From DATJGR01 sp963812255 (lineage in GTDB: Bacteria; Pseudomonadota; Gammaproteobacteria; Pseudomonadales; Azotimanducaceae): DNA of 64,000 nucleotides. Positions 29,196 through 37,908 of the stretch are shown in pieces. The notes below the pieces were generated by a model. That model had not been told where the DNA came from and ran no database searches. It worked only from the letters and a program-made list of their open reading frames with translations. The stretch lies in contig CAWEUM010000005.1 in assembly GCA_963812255.1 (NCBI GenBank), positions 1,240,001 to 1,304,000 on the forward strand. The letters are read 5' to 3'. The number at the start of each line of letters is the position of its first letter. Within the stretch, counting starts at the first letter, position 1. Made by a program: the position numbers and the translations under genes.

Positions 29196-31174
29196 CGCTT
29201 CCAGGAAGACCAGGGGCGTACGGGTTTTGGCGCGAGGTTCGCGACCGCCACTCGCCGTTCCTTCAACTGCGAGAGAAACGCCGAATCGCCGGTCGCGGTT
29301 GCATCGGCTTCAAGGTGTTCGAAATATCGATCGCTCGCTTTCGGGTCTTGGCGCGTGAGCCTCGCGATCCACGGATAGACCACGTTGCGCAGTAGCGCGT
29401 AACCCTTCCCTTCCTGCGACGTCGCCGCGTAGTGCTGCAGCAGATAGTCGACGCCCGGAACAAACAGCGGATCGATCCCAATCGCCGACAACAGCAATTG
29501 CTCAGTGGACTCGCCGGGCGCTCGTCTCCCAACGGGCGTAAACTCGTCGAGAAATTGGGCGAAGCGCAGATAGGTCAGCGTGTTCCACGGATCGACGGCC
29601 AGGGCGCGATGGAACGCCAAGTATGCCTGTTCGGGCAAGTAGTGCGAGTCCGGTTCTGCTCGAGCGGCCCGATACAGCAGAATCGCTTCGCCCAGCACGG
29701 GTATGCCGCGGTTGCCATTGAGGCGCTGCGCGACGCGGGCATACTCGAGCATCCGCTGGTCGTCGCCGCGAATCGACGTAGCCAGTCCGAGGCTCGGTTG
29801 ACCTTGGAAAACCCCGACGGTCGCAACGTCGAGCGCCAGATAAAGCCACATCACCGAACCGATCGCGATACTTCCCATGATCGCACCGCGCGGGACCTGA
29901 ATCGGTACAGTCGACCCGGTGGGCGGTTCGATAGATTGCGCAAACAGCCGCGCGCTGATCAGCCCAACTAGGATGCCGAGGGGCAGACTATAGAACACGA
30001 AATTTACGAGTGCGTGCGCAGACGCTGCACCGAGTGCCAATGCAAAGCCCAGATCCGCGAAGCGCACTTGGCGCGGTGTCAAACGCAGCAATGTCTGGGT
30101 ACGGAAAGCCACCGATCCGACAAACAACAACAGCAATATGAGTAGCGGCGCGCCGCCTTCGACCAGGAACTGAACAAAGTCGTTGTGCACGAACAGCCCG
30201 GCGGTATCCTGCTCGAACGGCGATCGATAGGACGGATACAGCAGCGAAAAGCAGAACACGCCGATGCCCATCGGATGTTGCGCGAACATTGCCAAAGCCG
30301 AGTGAATCAACTCGGATCGGACGGCGAGGCCGCCGCCGAATTCGACTCCCTTCACGGGTACATCGGTCAGAGTGTTCACCAGAACAGCGACCAGGAGCGC
30401 GAGTGCCACGATGCCGAGTTGAGCGAGCAACCGCTGCCAGCCAACGCGGCAGATTGCGGCAATCAACGCCCACACCGCTAACGCGCCGGCGACGATGACC
30501 AAGGCCGTCCGCGAGCGCGTCGCGACGATCGAAAGAACCAGCAAGAAACTCGCGACGATCACCCAGGTGTGCTGGGCGCGCCCGGTCGATTCGCCGCGCC
30601 AGCCCTGGGCGAGATACCGGTGTGCCAGCGGAATCCAAACCAAATACATCAACGTCGCGTAATTGTTCGGGTCCACCAACGGCTGCTGCGCACGCTCACC
30701 CAGCAATACGAACCGCACGCAGGAGACGGCCGCCAACGCGATCACCACCGTTGAGATTGTCACCGTCAGCGCGCGCGACGCTGCACGATTCTGCATCACG
30801 GCCGAGCCGCTGATGAACGCCAGAGGTACCGCCGCCAGTACCCAACTCGGCGCGAAGCTGTTGTCGTAGCTGATGCTCAGGCGATACGCGACGATCAGGT
30901 AGCCGAGCATCGCGAGCGCCAGCGCGAAGCCCCAACGGTTGGCATTGAGCCGCGCGGCGATCGCGTCAGGTCCCACACTGATGAGCGCCGCCAACAGTGC
31001 GGCTGCAACGAGCGCCACATACACCAGATTTGCGGCGGTGCCCTGAAAGGCGAGGCTCAATATCAGAGCGAGTGCGAGGAGGATCGCGGCCGCGAGCGAG
31101 CGCGACGTTGAATCGGTGCGGATAACCGGCTTAGTGCCAGTCTCAAGGTTCAGTGGTTCGAGTCCAGCGGCCAC
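29192..31174 (-). CDS. O-antigen ligase / PglL-type oligosaccharyltransferase (Wzy_C domain)
   Basis: 660 residues, GTG start. About ten to twelve membrane spans occupy residues 25-440, followed by a soluble C-terminal domain of about 220 residues. The periplasmic loop motif FVHNDFVQFLVEGGAPLLIL is the Wzy_C/WaaL signature with the conserved His. PglL/PilO-type enzymes of this superfamily transfer glycans to pilins. Its position convergent with tfpZ and on the far side of the segment from the pilins suggests pilin O-glycosylation, but the same fold also ligates O-antigen. The C-terminal domain (QEGKGYALLRNVVYPWIARL, RQDPKASDRYFEHLEADATA) is typical of the longer PglL group. Confidence 0.82.
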   Translation of the reverse strand: MAAGLEPLNLETGTKPVIRTDSTSRSLAAAILLALALILSLAFQGTAANLVYVALVAAALLAALISVGPDAIAARLNANRWGFALALAMLGYLIVAYRLSISYDNSFAPSWVLAAVPLAFISGSAVMQNRAASRALTVTISTVVIALAAVSCVRFVLLGERAQQPLVDPNNYATLMYLVWIPLAHRYLAQGWRGESTGRAQHTWVIVASFLLVLSIVATRSRTALVIVAGALAVWALIAAICRVGWQRLLAQLGIVALALLVAVLVNTLTDVPVKGVEFGGGLAVRSELIHSALAMFAQHPMGIGVFCFSLLYPSYRSPFEQDTAGLFVHNDFVQFLVEGGAPLLILLLLFVGSVAFRTQTLLRLTPRQVRFADLGFALALGAASAHALVNFVFYSLPLGILVGLISARLFAQSIEPPTGSTVPIQVPRGAIMGSIAIGSVMWLYLALDVATVGVFQGQPSLGLATSIRGDDQRMLEYARVAQRLNGNRGIPVLGEAILLYRAARAEPDSHYLPEQAYLAFHRALAVDPWNTLTYLRFAQFLDEFTPVGRRAPGESTEQLLLSAIGIDPLFVPGVDYLLQHYAATSQEGKGYALLRNVVYPWIARLTRQDPKASDRYFEHLEADATATGDSAFLSQLKERRVAVANLAPKPVRPWSSWKR

Positions 31175-31726
31175 CGCGCGATACGTCCTTGTATCAGCAT
31201 TCTTCCATGGATTGCGGCGCGCGCATCTGTGAAATGTCGGAAAGTGGAACCGCGAAAAAAAACTATAACATTCTGATTTAGTTACTATTTATCGCAGTGT
31301 TGTATTCCGACTCCCCCCAATTCAACCCGCACGACGCCCTTACCTAGCCAGTAGAACACACGCCGGGGGTCCTTCCCTATGAACGTTATCACAGTCGTTC
31401 GAACTACCCGTATACGGGCGCCGTGGACACTCGAGTCATTCGGGCGGTCGCGCGCCACGCCGTGGCCTTCTACCAGCCCATCTACGACCGCAGCCGCCCA
31501 TCGCGGCGCGGGAATCAAGCGCAGGGCGGAAAATGATACTGGGCAACCTTCACGGCCGGCGACATAGGCAGTTGCCTCCGCTCGGAGTTGGACGTATTCG
31601 CTTCCTGTTATTACCCGGCCAAACAAAGGATATCGATCCTGTCAGGTTACCAGTGGCAAGCGCTGCTTGTCGGCAAACGAGCGAGGCACTACGGTGCCCA
31701 CCGAGCGTGATCGAGGGGCGAACCCG
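31175..31726. other. Intergenic region, no recognised gene
   Basis: About 550 bases without a convincing gene. A 113-codon minus-strand frame at 31285-31626 looks like no known family. 31245-31300 is distinctly AT-rich (ACTATAACATTCTGATTTAG) and could hold the promoter of the minus-strand ligase gene (TATAGT is present on that strand), but no good -35 is seen. Confidence 0.5.
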
Positions 31727-32287
31727 ATGGAGCCGTTGACAGGAAATCCGGAGGCGGTGCTGACAAGCGCGATCGAGGTGAGCGTTGCGCTGACCGGGTT
31801 CAGCGGTTTGGTCGTCGCATTGGCCTCGCGGCGCACCGCAGTGACTGCGACTCTCGTCTCGATGCTCATCGTCGCATCGATCGCTGCCGTGATGTTCTCC
31901 TTCCTGCCCCTTTTGCTCGCCAACGCCGGGCTTGCCGATCCGCTGATCTGGCGTATCTCGAGTTCGCTCGTCGTGGTGTACTTGATCGCGATTTTTGTTT
32001 ACAGGCTTGCAAGACGCTAGGCTGGTCTTTCGATGCGGCGCTTGCTTCCGGGCGCTAGTTTGAGGATGGCTGTGTTCATTGCGATGAACGGTCCGATGAG
32101 CCTCCTGCAGATGGCGAACGCGGTGTTGTGGCAGACTGCCTGGCCGTTCCTCGCCTTCGTGGTCTATTACGTCTTCTTTTCCTTCATCGTCTTCATTGAG
32201 CTACCTTGGATGGTCTGGCGGGGTGCCGTGCGAGAGTCCGTCGCCGCTGGTGTTGACCATGGAGATCGAGAAGAGAATGCAACCTGA
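31727..32287 (+). pseudogene. Four-span membrane protein interrupted by an in-frame TAG
   Basis: ATG 31727 (AGGGG nine bases before) opens a frame reading MEPLTGNPEAVLTSAIEVSV, then ALTGFSGLVVALASRR and two hydrophobic segments, and stops at TAG 32018-32020 after IFVYRLARR. The same frame continues past the stop with two more membrane-like segments (RMAVFIAMNGPMSLLQMANA, FLAFVVYYVFFSFIVFIEL) and ends at 32287. The pattern AEVSVALTGFSG plus four spans matches a small uncharacterised membrane family I know only from its general look, in which the protein is continuous. I therefore read it as one gene with a nonsense mutation. Function unknown. Confidence 0.6.
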
Positions 32288-32454
32288 TGCGAGTTGCGCT
32301 TTTCGCCGACACGGTTGGATCTCGGGTTCCGGAGCATAGGGTGTTCCCGTGCGATTCTGCGTTCCGTGGCGCAGCGATGTTCTCGCAGCACGATCGTTGC
32401 GAGTAATCGCGGCGCGATGTGACTTCCACGCGAGCGTGCGAGGAATGCGTCCGA

Positions 32455-33138
32455 TCAGATCCAGCGTAGCGCGGCCTCGATGATTGGGGCGGCATGGGTC
32501 TGCGCACACTCGCCATGGGCGATCAGCAGGCGCTCCGAGTTCCACGAGATCACCCGATCACGGGCAGCGCGCGCCAGACGACGACGAACGAAGCTGGCCT
32601 GGATAAAACGCGGCGTACGCCAGTGCGCGTCCATCAACCCGTCGAGGCGCATGACCCATTCTCGCCAACCGGATCGGCGCGTCACCGGGTGGCGCTGAAT
32701 CAGGTCGCAGATCAAAGCGGTGCGTGACGGGAGATGGAAGAAGGCAACTTCCTGGCTCGTGACCGAACCGTGGAACACCACCTGATCGATATCCGTCGCC
32801 CACGCCGAGTCTGCCTGGTCTGTGAGGGGATCGTTTAGCAGTAGATCAGGTCGCGTTTGCGCCAGCTTCGGCGGCCCGTGAATGCTCGCGTCCGGCCAGC
32901 GTTCCGCCTATTCATTCACAAAGATGTGGTGGATGTTGCTTGGCGAAACGATATGCCGCACCACGCCGAGTTCCGATATTGCCTCGCCGAGGTCCGCGGT
33001 AAGCGCGACGGGCGACCAGATCCACAGACCGCCGTTCGATAGCCGTGCGACTGCCATGCGCGTCGGAAACGGAAAGCCGTGGAAGGAGACGGGCGGTCCG
33101 TCCGCCGCATACAGCGATGGTCCGAATGGCTTGAGCAT
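32455..33138 (-). pseudogene. DUF4336 (metallo-hydrolase-like) gene interrupted by an in-frame TAG
   Basis: The minus strand from ATG 33138 reads MLKPFGPSLYAADGPPVSFH, then GFPFPTRMAVARLSNGGLWI and HIVSPSNIHHIFVNE, and stops at TAG 32908-32910. The same frame then continues AERWPDASIHGPP, QVVFHGSVTSQEVAFFHLPS, RTALICDLIQ and SERLLIAHGE to 32455. Together these match a complete DUF4336 protein, a family related to metallo-beta-lactamase folds. The stop falls where I expect Trp (E-W-x-x-x-W-P), so one G-to-A change (TGG to TAG) explains it. The rest of the frame is undamaged, suggesting recent inactivation or read-through. Confidence 0.75.
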
Positions 33139-33723
33139 CAGCGCACGCTATCACACACCGACGCACGCTACCGACTTTGCGCGGCTATGGAACCCGCGCG
33201 TCGCGATCGCAGAAACGCGTGACTTGAATTGCGAAATCGCCGAGAGTGCGGCGATGGTAGTGGCGGCCGTCGACGCCGACATAGTCATGAAGGTGCCCTC
33301 GGAGGCGGACCCGAGGCGTTCGTCAGTGCTGATTGGTGCGTGGATCGAACTCTCGTACTCGTCCGCCTTGGTCGCCAGGCACTCGATCGAAGCCTCACCC
33401 GCCTATGCAGCGGATTCAGTCGTTAGCAGCACCATCCCATTTGCCGCCTTCGATGACCTCGACGATCCAGAGTGTGGCTCTCTTCCAGCACCTGGTTGGA
33501 CAGTTGTCGGCAGCAGTGGCGATTATCTTGGTGACTCCAATAATTGTTCACCATTGCTAGCAGACATGAAAACCCTTGTGGAGACGTCGTGTTGCCCTTC
33601 ACGATCCTCGATGATGGTTTCGGGGATAACTCCAACTCTCTGGCGATCAACGCCAAGTGGGACGTCGAACTCGGAGACTTTACCTTCTATTTCAGCAAGA
33701 GTTCGGCCCGACTGGGAGTTGAC
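33139..33723. other. Intergenic region within decayed segment, nothing recognised
   Basis: About 585 bases. Open frames on both strands (for example 33544-33801 plus and 33423-33656 minus) are short and without recognisable motifs. No repeats, tRNA or operator were seen. Probably degraded accessory DNA. Confidence 0.45.
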
Positions 33724-34630
33724 TTACCCAGTCCCACGCTTGTGCTCAATGGGCGTGACCTTTGCGCCCGTCCGCAGCCCGTCGAGGTAATCGGCCCATG
33801 ACTGCATCATTTCGCGACGCTCTGCGAGTCGCTCAGCGCGGTTGTAAGCTGCGCGAACCTTGTTCCTCTCCTTGTGTGCGAGTTGCAGTTCGATGATGTC
33901 GGGGGGACAACCAAGCTCGTTGAGGAGCGTCGACGCGAGAGCCCGAAAGCCATGTGCTGTCATCTCGTCTTTCGAGTACCCCAGACGGCGCAGAGCCGAG
34001 TTGAGCGTGTTCTCCCAGAGCATTCGCCCCCGTGATTTCGCAGACGACGACGGAAAGACGTATTGCCCGGATCCACTCAAGAAGTGCGCCTGCTCGAGGA
34101 TGCTCAGGGCTTGAGTCGATAGAGGCACGACGTGTTGCTCGTTCATCTTCATCTTCGCTGCGGGTATCCGCCACTCCGCAGCCTTGAGGTCGATCTCGAA
34201 CCACTCAGCGCTCCGAAGCTCGCCCGGTCGAACAAACACAATCGGCGCGAGCCTGAGCGTGTATGCCGTCGAAGCGTCAAAAATAGCCATCGAGCGCCCG
34301 GAGCAACTCGCCGACTCGATCTGGTTGGGTAATCGCAGCGCGACTGCGTGAGTCAATGGGGGTCAGCGCGCCTCGAAGGTCAGCCGTGATGTCGTGTTCG
34401 GCGCGATCCGTAGAGATTGCATATCTGAAAATCCGCCCGAGCAGTTGCTTCGTACGATGCGCGGTCTCGTGCTTGCCGCGTGCCTCGATCTTCCGCAGGA
34501 CGTGGAGTACATGCGACGCCTTGAGGGTCGCGACCGGTCGCAAGCCGAGGTCAGGCACGATGAACGTACTGAACATCCATTGCATCTTCTCCATCGTCGC
34601 TGGGGAGCGGGACGCAGTGGAACTGCGGAT
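33724..34630 (-). pseudogene. Tyrosine integrase remnant (P4-type), 5'-truncated and frameshifted
   Basis: From about 34606 the minus strand encodes SPATMEKMQWMFSTFIVPDL, LRKIEARGKHETAH, GRIFRYAISTDRAEHD and ADLRGALTPI (core-binding domain) as far as ALDGYF. The catalytic domain continues in another frame (DASTAYTLRLAPIVFVRPGE). It holds the first Arg (RPGELRSAEW), HGFRALASTLLNELG (HxxR) and the nucleophile region AHKERNKVRAAYNRAE, and ends cleanly at 33724. The break is at a run of five T (minus strand, near 34280): removing one base restores the frame. The N-terminal DUF4102 arm-binding domain is absent because tRNA-Thr lies directly upstream. Dead by sequence; marks a past integration at the tRNA. 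Confidence 0.85.
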
Positions 34631-34702
34631 CGGCTCAACCAGCCAGATTCGCTGAGCTTTCGTTGCTCGACGGCGTCGACGTGGATGCAGAGGAGGAAAG
34701 AA

Positions 34703-34778
<76 letters not shown>

Positions 34779-34823
34779 GCGGCGCGCAGAATAACCGGTT
34801 TCAGAGTTCCTTTGAACCAGAGA

Positions 34824-35213
34824 TCAGCAGGCGATCTTTTCGGGATATTGGCGGCACACCGTCGTGCCCGTTCGATCGACCGCCGTCACTTTGTAGCTCG
34901 TGGTGCCGACCAGCACAATCGTGTAAACCGTCCCGTCGTTCTGTTGCGGCTGCCAGCCGAGCGCCGTCAAGTTTGCATCCGGCCCAGCGTTGTATACGCC
35001 CGGCTGGTACACGCCGTTGCGCAGCTTGTAGTCCTCTTCGAAGACTTCGGTCGTAGCAATGTTGTTGACCAATGCGCCCTCGCGGGAGGTCTGCACATAG
35101 CCGTTGTATATCGGCAGAGCGACCGCCGAAAGCACCGCGAGTACGCCCACGGCGATCATCAGTTCGATCAAGGTGAAGCCGGAATGGTTCTTTGCAAGGT
35201 TCTGCATATGCAC
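34824..35213 (-). CDS. Type IV pilin-like protein (second pilin)
   Basis: 129 residues. A short leader ending in Gly precedes GFTLIELMIAVGVLAVLSAV, the class III prepilin cleavage and N-methylation site (Gly-1, Phe+1, Glu+5) with its hydrophobic helix. The globular part is small and ends DRTGTTVCRQYPEKIAC, whose two Cys could form the C-terminal disulphide loop of major and minor pilins. PilD at 39149-40012 would process it. A strong terminator separates it from the upstream pilA, so it is expressed by read-through or from its own promoter in the short gap. Whether it is a minor pilin (PilE-like) or alternative major subunit is open. Confidence 0.85.
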   Translation of the reverse strand: MHMQNLAKNHSGFTLIELMIAVGVLAVLSAVALPIYNGYVQTSREGALVNNIATTEVFEEDYKLRNGVYQPGVYNAGPDANLTALGWQPQQNDGTVYTIVLVGTTSYKVTAVDRTGTTVCRQYPEKIAC

Positions 35214-35225
35214 ATCCTAAGGCGC

Positions 35226-35253
35226 AAAAAAAGAAGGGGCCATCGGCCCCTTC
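35226..35253 (-). terminator. Rho-independent terminator between the two pilin genes
   Basis: Minus strand: GAAGGGGCC, loop GAT, GGCCCCTTC, followed directly by seven T. A 9-bp GC-rich stem with a T-tract is a textbook terminator, 24 bases after the pilA stop. Confidence 0.93.
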
Positions 35254-35276
35254 GAGATTTATGACCAAGGTCCAGC

Positions 35277-35741
35277 TTAGATGCTGGCCCACAGCACATC
35301 GTGCGTCGATACGGCCTTGAAGTCGGCGAATACCGGGCGCGTGAGCGTGATGGCCAAGTCGCCAGTGCTCGGCTTACCAGCAGTGACGGTGACCTGGATT
35401 ACGCCAGACTCCGCAGCGCCGGCCGCTGCATCGTAGGGAGCCACACCACCCGGCGCACGTCCGCCGTTTTGGTTCAGACGGTCAACAATGGCCGCGTTCG
35501 TCATCAGAGCGTCAGCGCCAGCCGCGTCGATGCTTCCGAGTGCCATCTGCGCCTGCACTTTGCGCATCTCGTTCTGAATGTAGCGCGTGCCTTCCTCAAA
35601 GTGCGAGCTGACCTTCGCCATATTCGCGTTCTTGATGTAGTCCTGATAAGCGGGCAGCGCAACAGCGGCGAGGATGCCGATGATGGCGACCACGATCATC
35701 AATTCGATCAGGGTAAAACCCTTCTGCATTGCGTGTTTCAT
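35277..35741 (-). CDS. pilA: Type IV major pilin PilA
   Basis: 154 residues from ATG 35741 (GGAG ten bases upstream). MKHAMQKG is the leader, and GFTLIELMIVVAIIGILAAV is the PilD site plus the N-terminal helix. NANMAKVSSHFEEGTRYIQN continues the long helix; the rest is the variable globular domain. It has no Cys, so it lacks the C-terminal disulphide of Pseudomonas-type pilins. A frame start at 35771 adds 10 residues before the leader and is less likely. A sigma54-type promoter sits about 100 bases upstream and a terminator directly downstream. Probably the main pilus subunit. Confidence 0.9.
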   Translation of the reverse strand: MKHAMQKGFTLIELMIVVAIIGILAAVALPAYQDYIKNANMAKVSSHFEEGTRYIQNEMRKVQAQMALGSIDAAGADALMTNAAIVDRLNQNGGRAPGGVAPYDAAAGAAESGVIQVTVTAGKPSTGDLAITLTRPVFADFKAVSTHDVLWASI

Positions 35742-35841
35742 CGTAGTTAGCTCCATACTCCAAAGCGTCAAGACATGTTCAGGACGATAAAGCGGACGAC
35801 TGTCAGATCATTCCGATTCAGCGTCAGCCCACGGACAGGAG

Positions 35842-35857
35842 TGCAATCGGTATGCCA
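35842..35857 (-). promoter_or_regulatory. Sigma54-type (-24/-12) promoter of pilA
   Basis: Minus strand TGGCATACCGATTGCA matches TGGCACGNNNNTTGCW with exact GG-to-GC spacing; only the two bases after TGGCA differ from consensus. Transcription would start near 35831, leaving a leader of about 90 bases. PilA is under sigma54 and PilS-PilR in Pseudomonas; pilSR is not in the window. Confidence 0.8.
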
Positions 35858-36167
35858 ATGCGCCTCGATCAGCCATTCTCGCCGCGCGCCGGTCGGATTT
35901 CTCCAAAACTTCAACGCGTTAGCGAAGTCTAGTTGATCCGCACGCGAAAGCTACCGCATTCGGCCCACGATCACGTGCGTGGCTCGCGACGTCACAACCT
36001 GACGCGCGCTGTCAGTCATTTCGCGCCGCGGGTCCACGACGGCTGCGGTTTTCGCTTTGTGACCCCTTTATCGACACGCTAGTGACGCACGATTAGACTT
36101 CGCCCCTCACGCGCGACTACTGTTGATGAACAAGGAACTAGCCAACCGACAGGGATTGCGATCGTCC
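35858..36167. other. Intergenic region between divergent pilA and pilB
   Basis: About 310 bases upstream of the pilA promoter. It should hold activator (PilR-type) sites for pilA and the pilB promoter. A weak candidate for pilB is TTGTGA, 17 bases, TAGTGA near 36060-36090. No other gene or repeat was seen. Confidence 0.45.
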
Positions 36168-37892
36168 ATGGCTACACAAACGGTACCGCTGTCGGGGCTC
36201 GCCCGACGCCTTGTCGAGGACGGCATCCTCGACGCCGACACAGCGCAAACAGCCAGCGACGACGCCCGCAAGGCGGGGCTCGCATTCGTCAGCTATCTGA
36301 TCCGAAACGAACTCGCCAACCCTCGTTCGATCGCGACATCTGCGTCAGAAGAGTTCGGTGTTCCTATCATCGATCTGTCGGCCTTCGACCTGGACGCCAT
36401 TCCGAAGGAACTGGTCAAAGAACGGCTGATTCGGCAACACAACGCGCTGCCGCTGATACGACGCGGCAGCCGACTGTTCGTTGCCGTGTCCGATCCGACC
36501 AACCTGCAGGCGCTCGACGAGATCCAGTTCCATACCGGCATCAATACCGACCCGATCCTGGTCGAAGAAGACAAACTCGCCACGATCATCGAGCAATTCC
36601 TGACCCGGCAGGACGACAGTCCGCTCGGCGATCTCGAAGACAACGACCTCGACGATCTCGATCTCGAAGCGTTCGACGACGATGCCGACGACGATCCCGG
36701 CGCGGCAGCGGCGACCGACGACACGCCGATCGTCCGATTCGTCAACAAGATGCTGCTCGACGCCATCAAGATCGGCGCGTCCGACATCCACTTCGAGCCG
36801 TACGAGAAGACCTATCGGGTGCGGTTTCGCACCGACGGCATACTGCATGAAGTGGCGAAACCACCGTCCAACCTGGGCACACGGTTGTCCGCGCGCCTGA
36901 AGGTAATGTCCGAACTCGACATCTCCGAACGCCGCCTGCCGCAGGACGGGCGCATCAAGATGAAGCTGTCGAAGACCCGCTCGATCGACTTCCGCGTGAA
37001 CACGCTGCCCACATTGTGGGGCGAGAAGGTGGTGCTGCGGATTCTCGACCCGATGAGCGCGAAGATGGGCATCGATCAACTGGGTTTCGGGGAGGCCGAA
37101 AAAGAGCGCTTCATGGAAGCGCTGTTCCGGCCCCAGGGCATGATTCTGGTGACCGGTCCCACAGGCAGCGGCAAGACCGTGACCCTGTACACCGGCCTCA
37201 ACATCCTCAACAGCGCCGAGCGCAATATCGCCACCGCCGAGGATCCGGTCGAAATCAACCTGGAAGGCGTCAACCAGGTCAATGTGAACCACAAGGTGGG
37301 CCTGTCGTTCTCCTCGGCGTTGCGGGCGTTCTTACGCCAGGATCCCGACGTGGTCATGGTGGGCGAGATTCGCGACCTCGACACCGCCGAGATTGCGGTG
37401 AAGGCCTCGCAAACCGGTCACATGGTGCTATCGACGCTGCACACCAATTCCGCGGCGGAAACACTGACCCGACTTCGCAACATCGGCGTACCGGCGTTCA
37501 ACCTGGCGACGTCGGTCAGTCTGATCATCGCGCAGCGCCTCGGCCGCCGCCTGTGCAACGGCTGCAAGAAAACAATCGAGGTTCCGCACGATACACTGAT
37601 CGCAGAAGGTTTCACCGAAGACGACATCAAGAGTGGCCTGCAGATCTTCGAACCCAATCCTAAGGGCTGCGAGAAGTGCAAAGATGGCTATAAGGGCCGT
37701 GTCGGAATATATGAAGTGGTTAAAATTACGCCCGAGATATCTCGCATTATCATGGCTGACGCAAACAGCATCGAATTGAGCAAGCAGGCGCGCGCACACG
37801 GTTATCCGGACTTGCGCCGCGACGGCCTGATCAAAGTCATGCAGGGGATCACGAGTCTGGCGGAAGTCAACCGCGTGACCACAGGGCATTAA
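36168..37892 (+). CDS. pilB: Type IV pilus extension ATPase PilB
   Basis: 574 residues from ATG 36168, giving MATQTVPLSGLARRLVEDGI, which fits known PilB starts; an upstream ATG at 36126 adds 14 residues, and neither has a good Shine-Dalgarno. The N-terminal MshEN-type domain spans about 1-150, and an acidic stretch of Asp/Glu lies at about 150-180. The secretion ATPase follows: Walker A GPTGSGKTVTLYT, Asp box, Walker B region DPDVVMVGEIRDLDTAE, His box SQTGHMVLSTLHTNSA. A tetracysteine zinc motif (CNGCKK and CEKCKDGYKGRVGIYE) is C-terminal. It powers pilus polymerisation with PilC. Confidence 0.95.
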   Translation: MATQTVPLSGLARRLVEDGILDADTAQTASDDARKAGLAFVSYLIRNELANPRSIATSASEEFGVPIIDLSAFDLDAIPKELVKERLIRQHNALPLIRRGSRLFVAVSDPTNLQALDEIQFHTGINTDPILVEEDKLATIIEQFLTRQDDSPLGDLEDNDLDDLDLEAFDDDADDDPGAAAATDDTPIVRFVNKMLLDAIKIGASDIHFEPYEKTYRVRFRTDGILHEVAKPPSNLGTRLSARLKVMSELDISERRLPQDGRIKMKLSKTRSIDFRVNTLPTLWGEKVVLRILDPMSAKMGIDQLGFGEAEKERFMEALFRPQGMILVTGPTGSGKTVTLYTGLNILNSAERNIATAEDPVEINLEGVNQVNVNHKVGLSFSSALRAFLRQDPDVVMVGEIRDLDTAEIAVKASQTGHMVLSTLHTNSAAETLTRLRNIGVPAFNLATSVSLIIAQRLGRRLCNGCKKTIEVPHDTLIAEGFTEDDIKSGLQIFEPNPKGCEKCKDGYKGRVGIYEVVKITPEISRIIMADANSIELSKQARAHGYPDLRRDGLIKVMQGITSLAEVNRVTTGH

Positions 37893-37908
37893 CTCGTCCA
37901 GGTGAAAA

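Noticed and set aside
31285..31626. 113-codon minus-strand frame upstream of the ligase gene
   Set aside because: No family resemblance, no ribosome-binding site seen, lies in a degraded region with mixed base composition.
32882..33790. Long plus-strand open frame of 302 codons
   Set aside because: It is antisense to the DUF4336 gene and integrase end, its composition is Ser/Arg-rich and it resembles no protein; it is a shadow frame.
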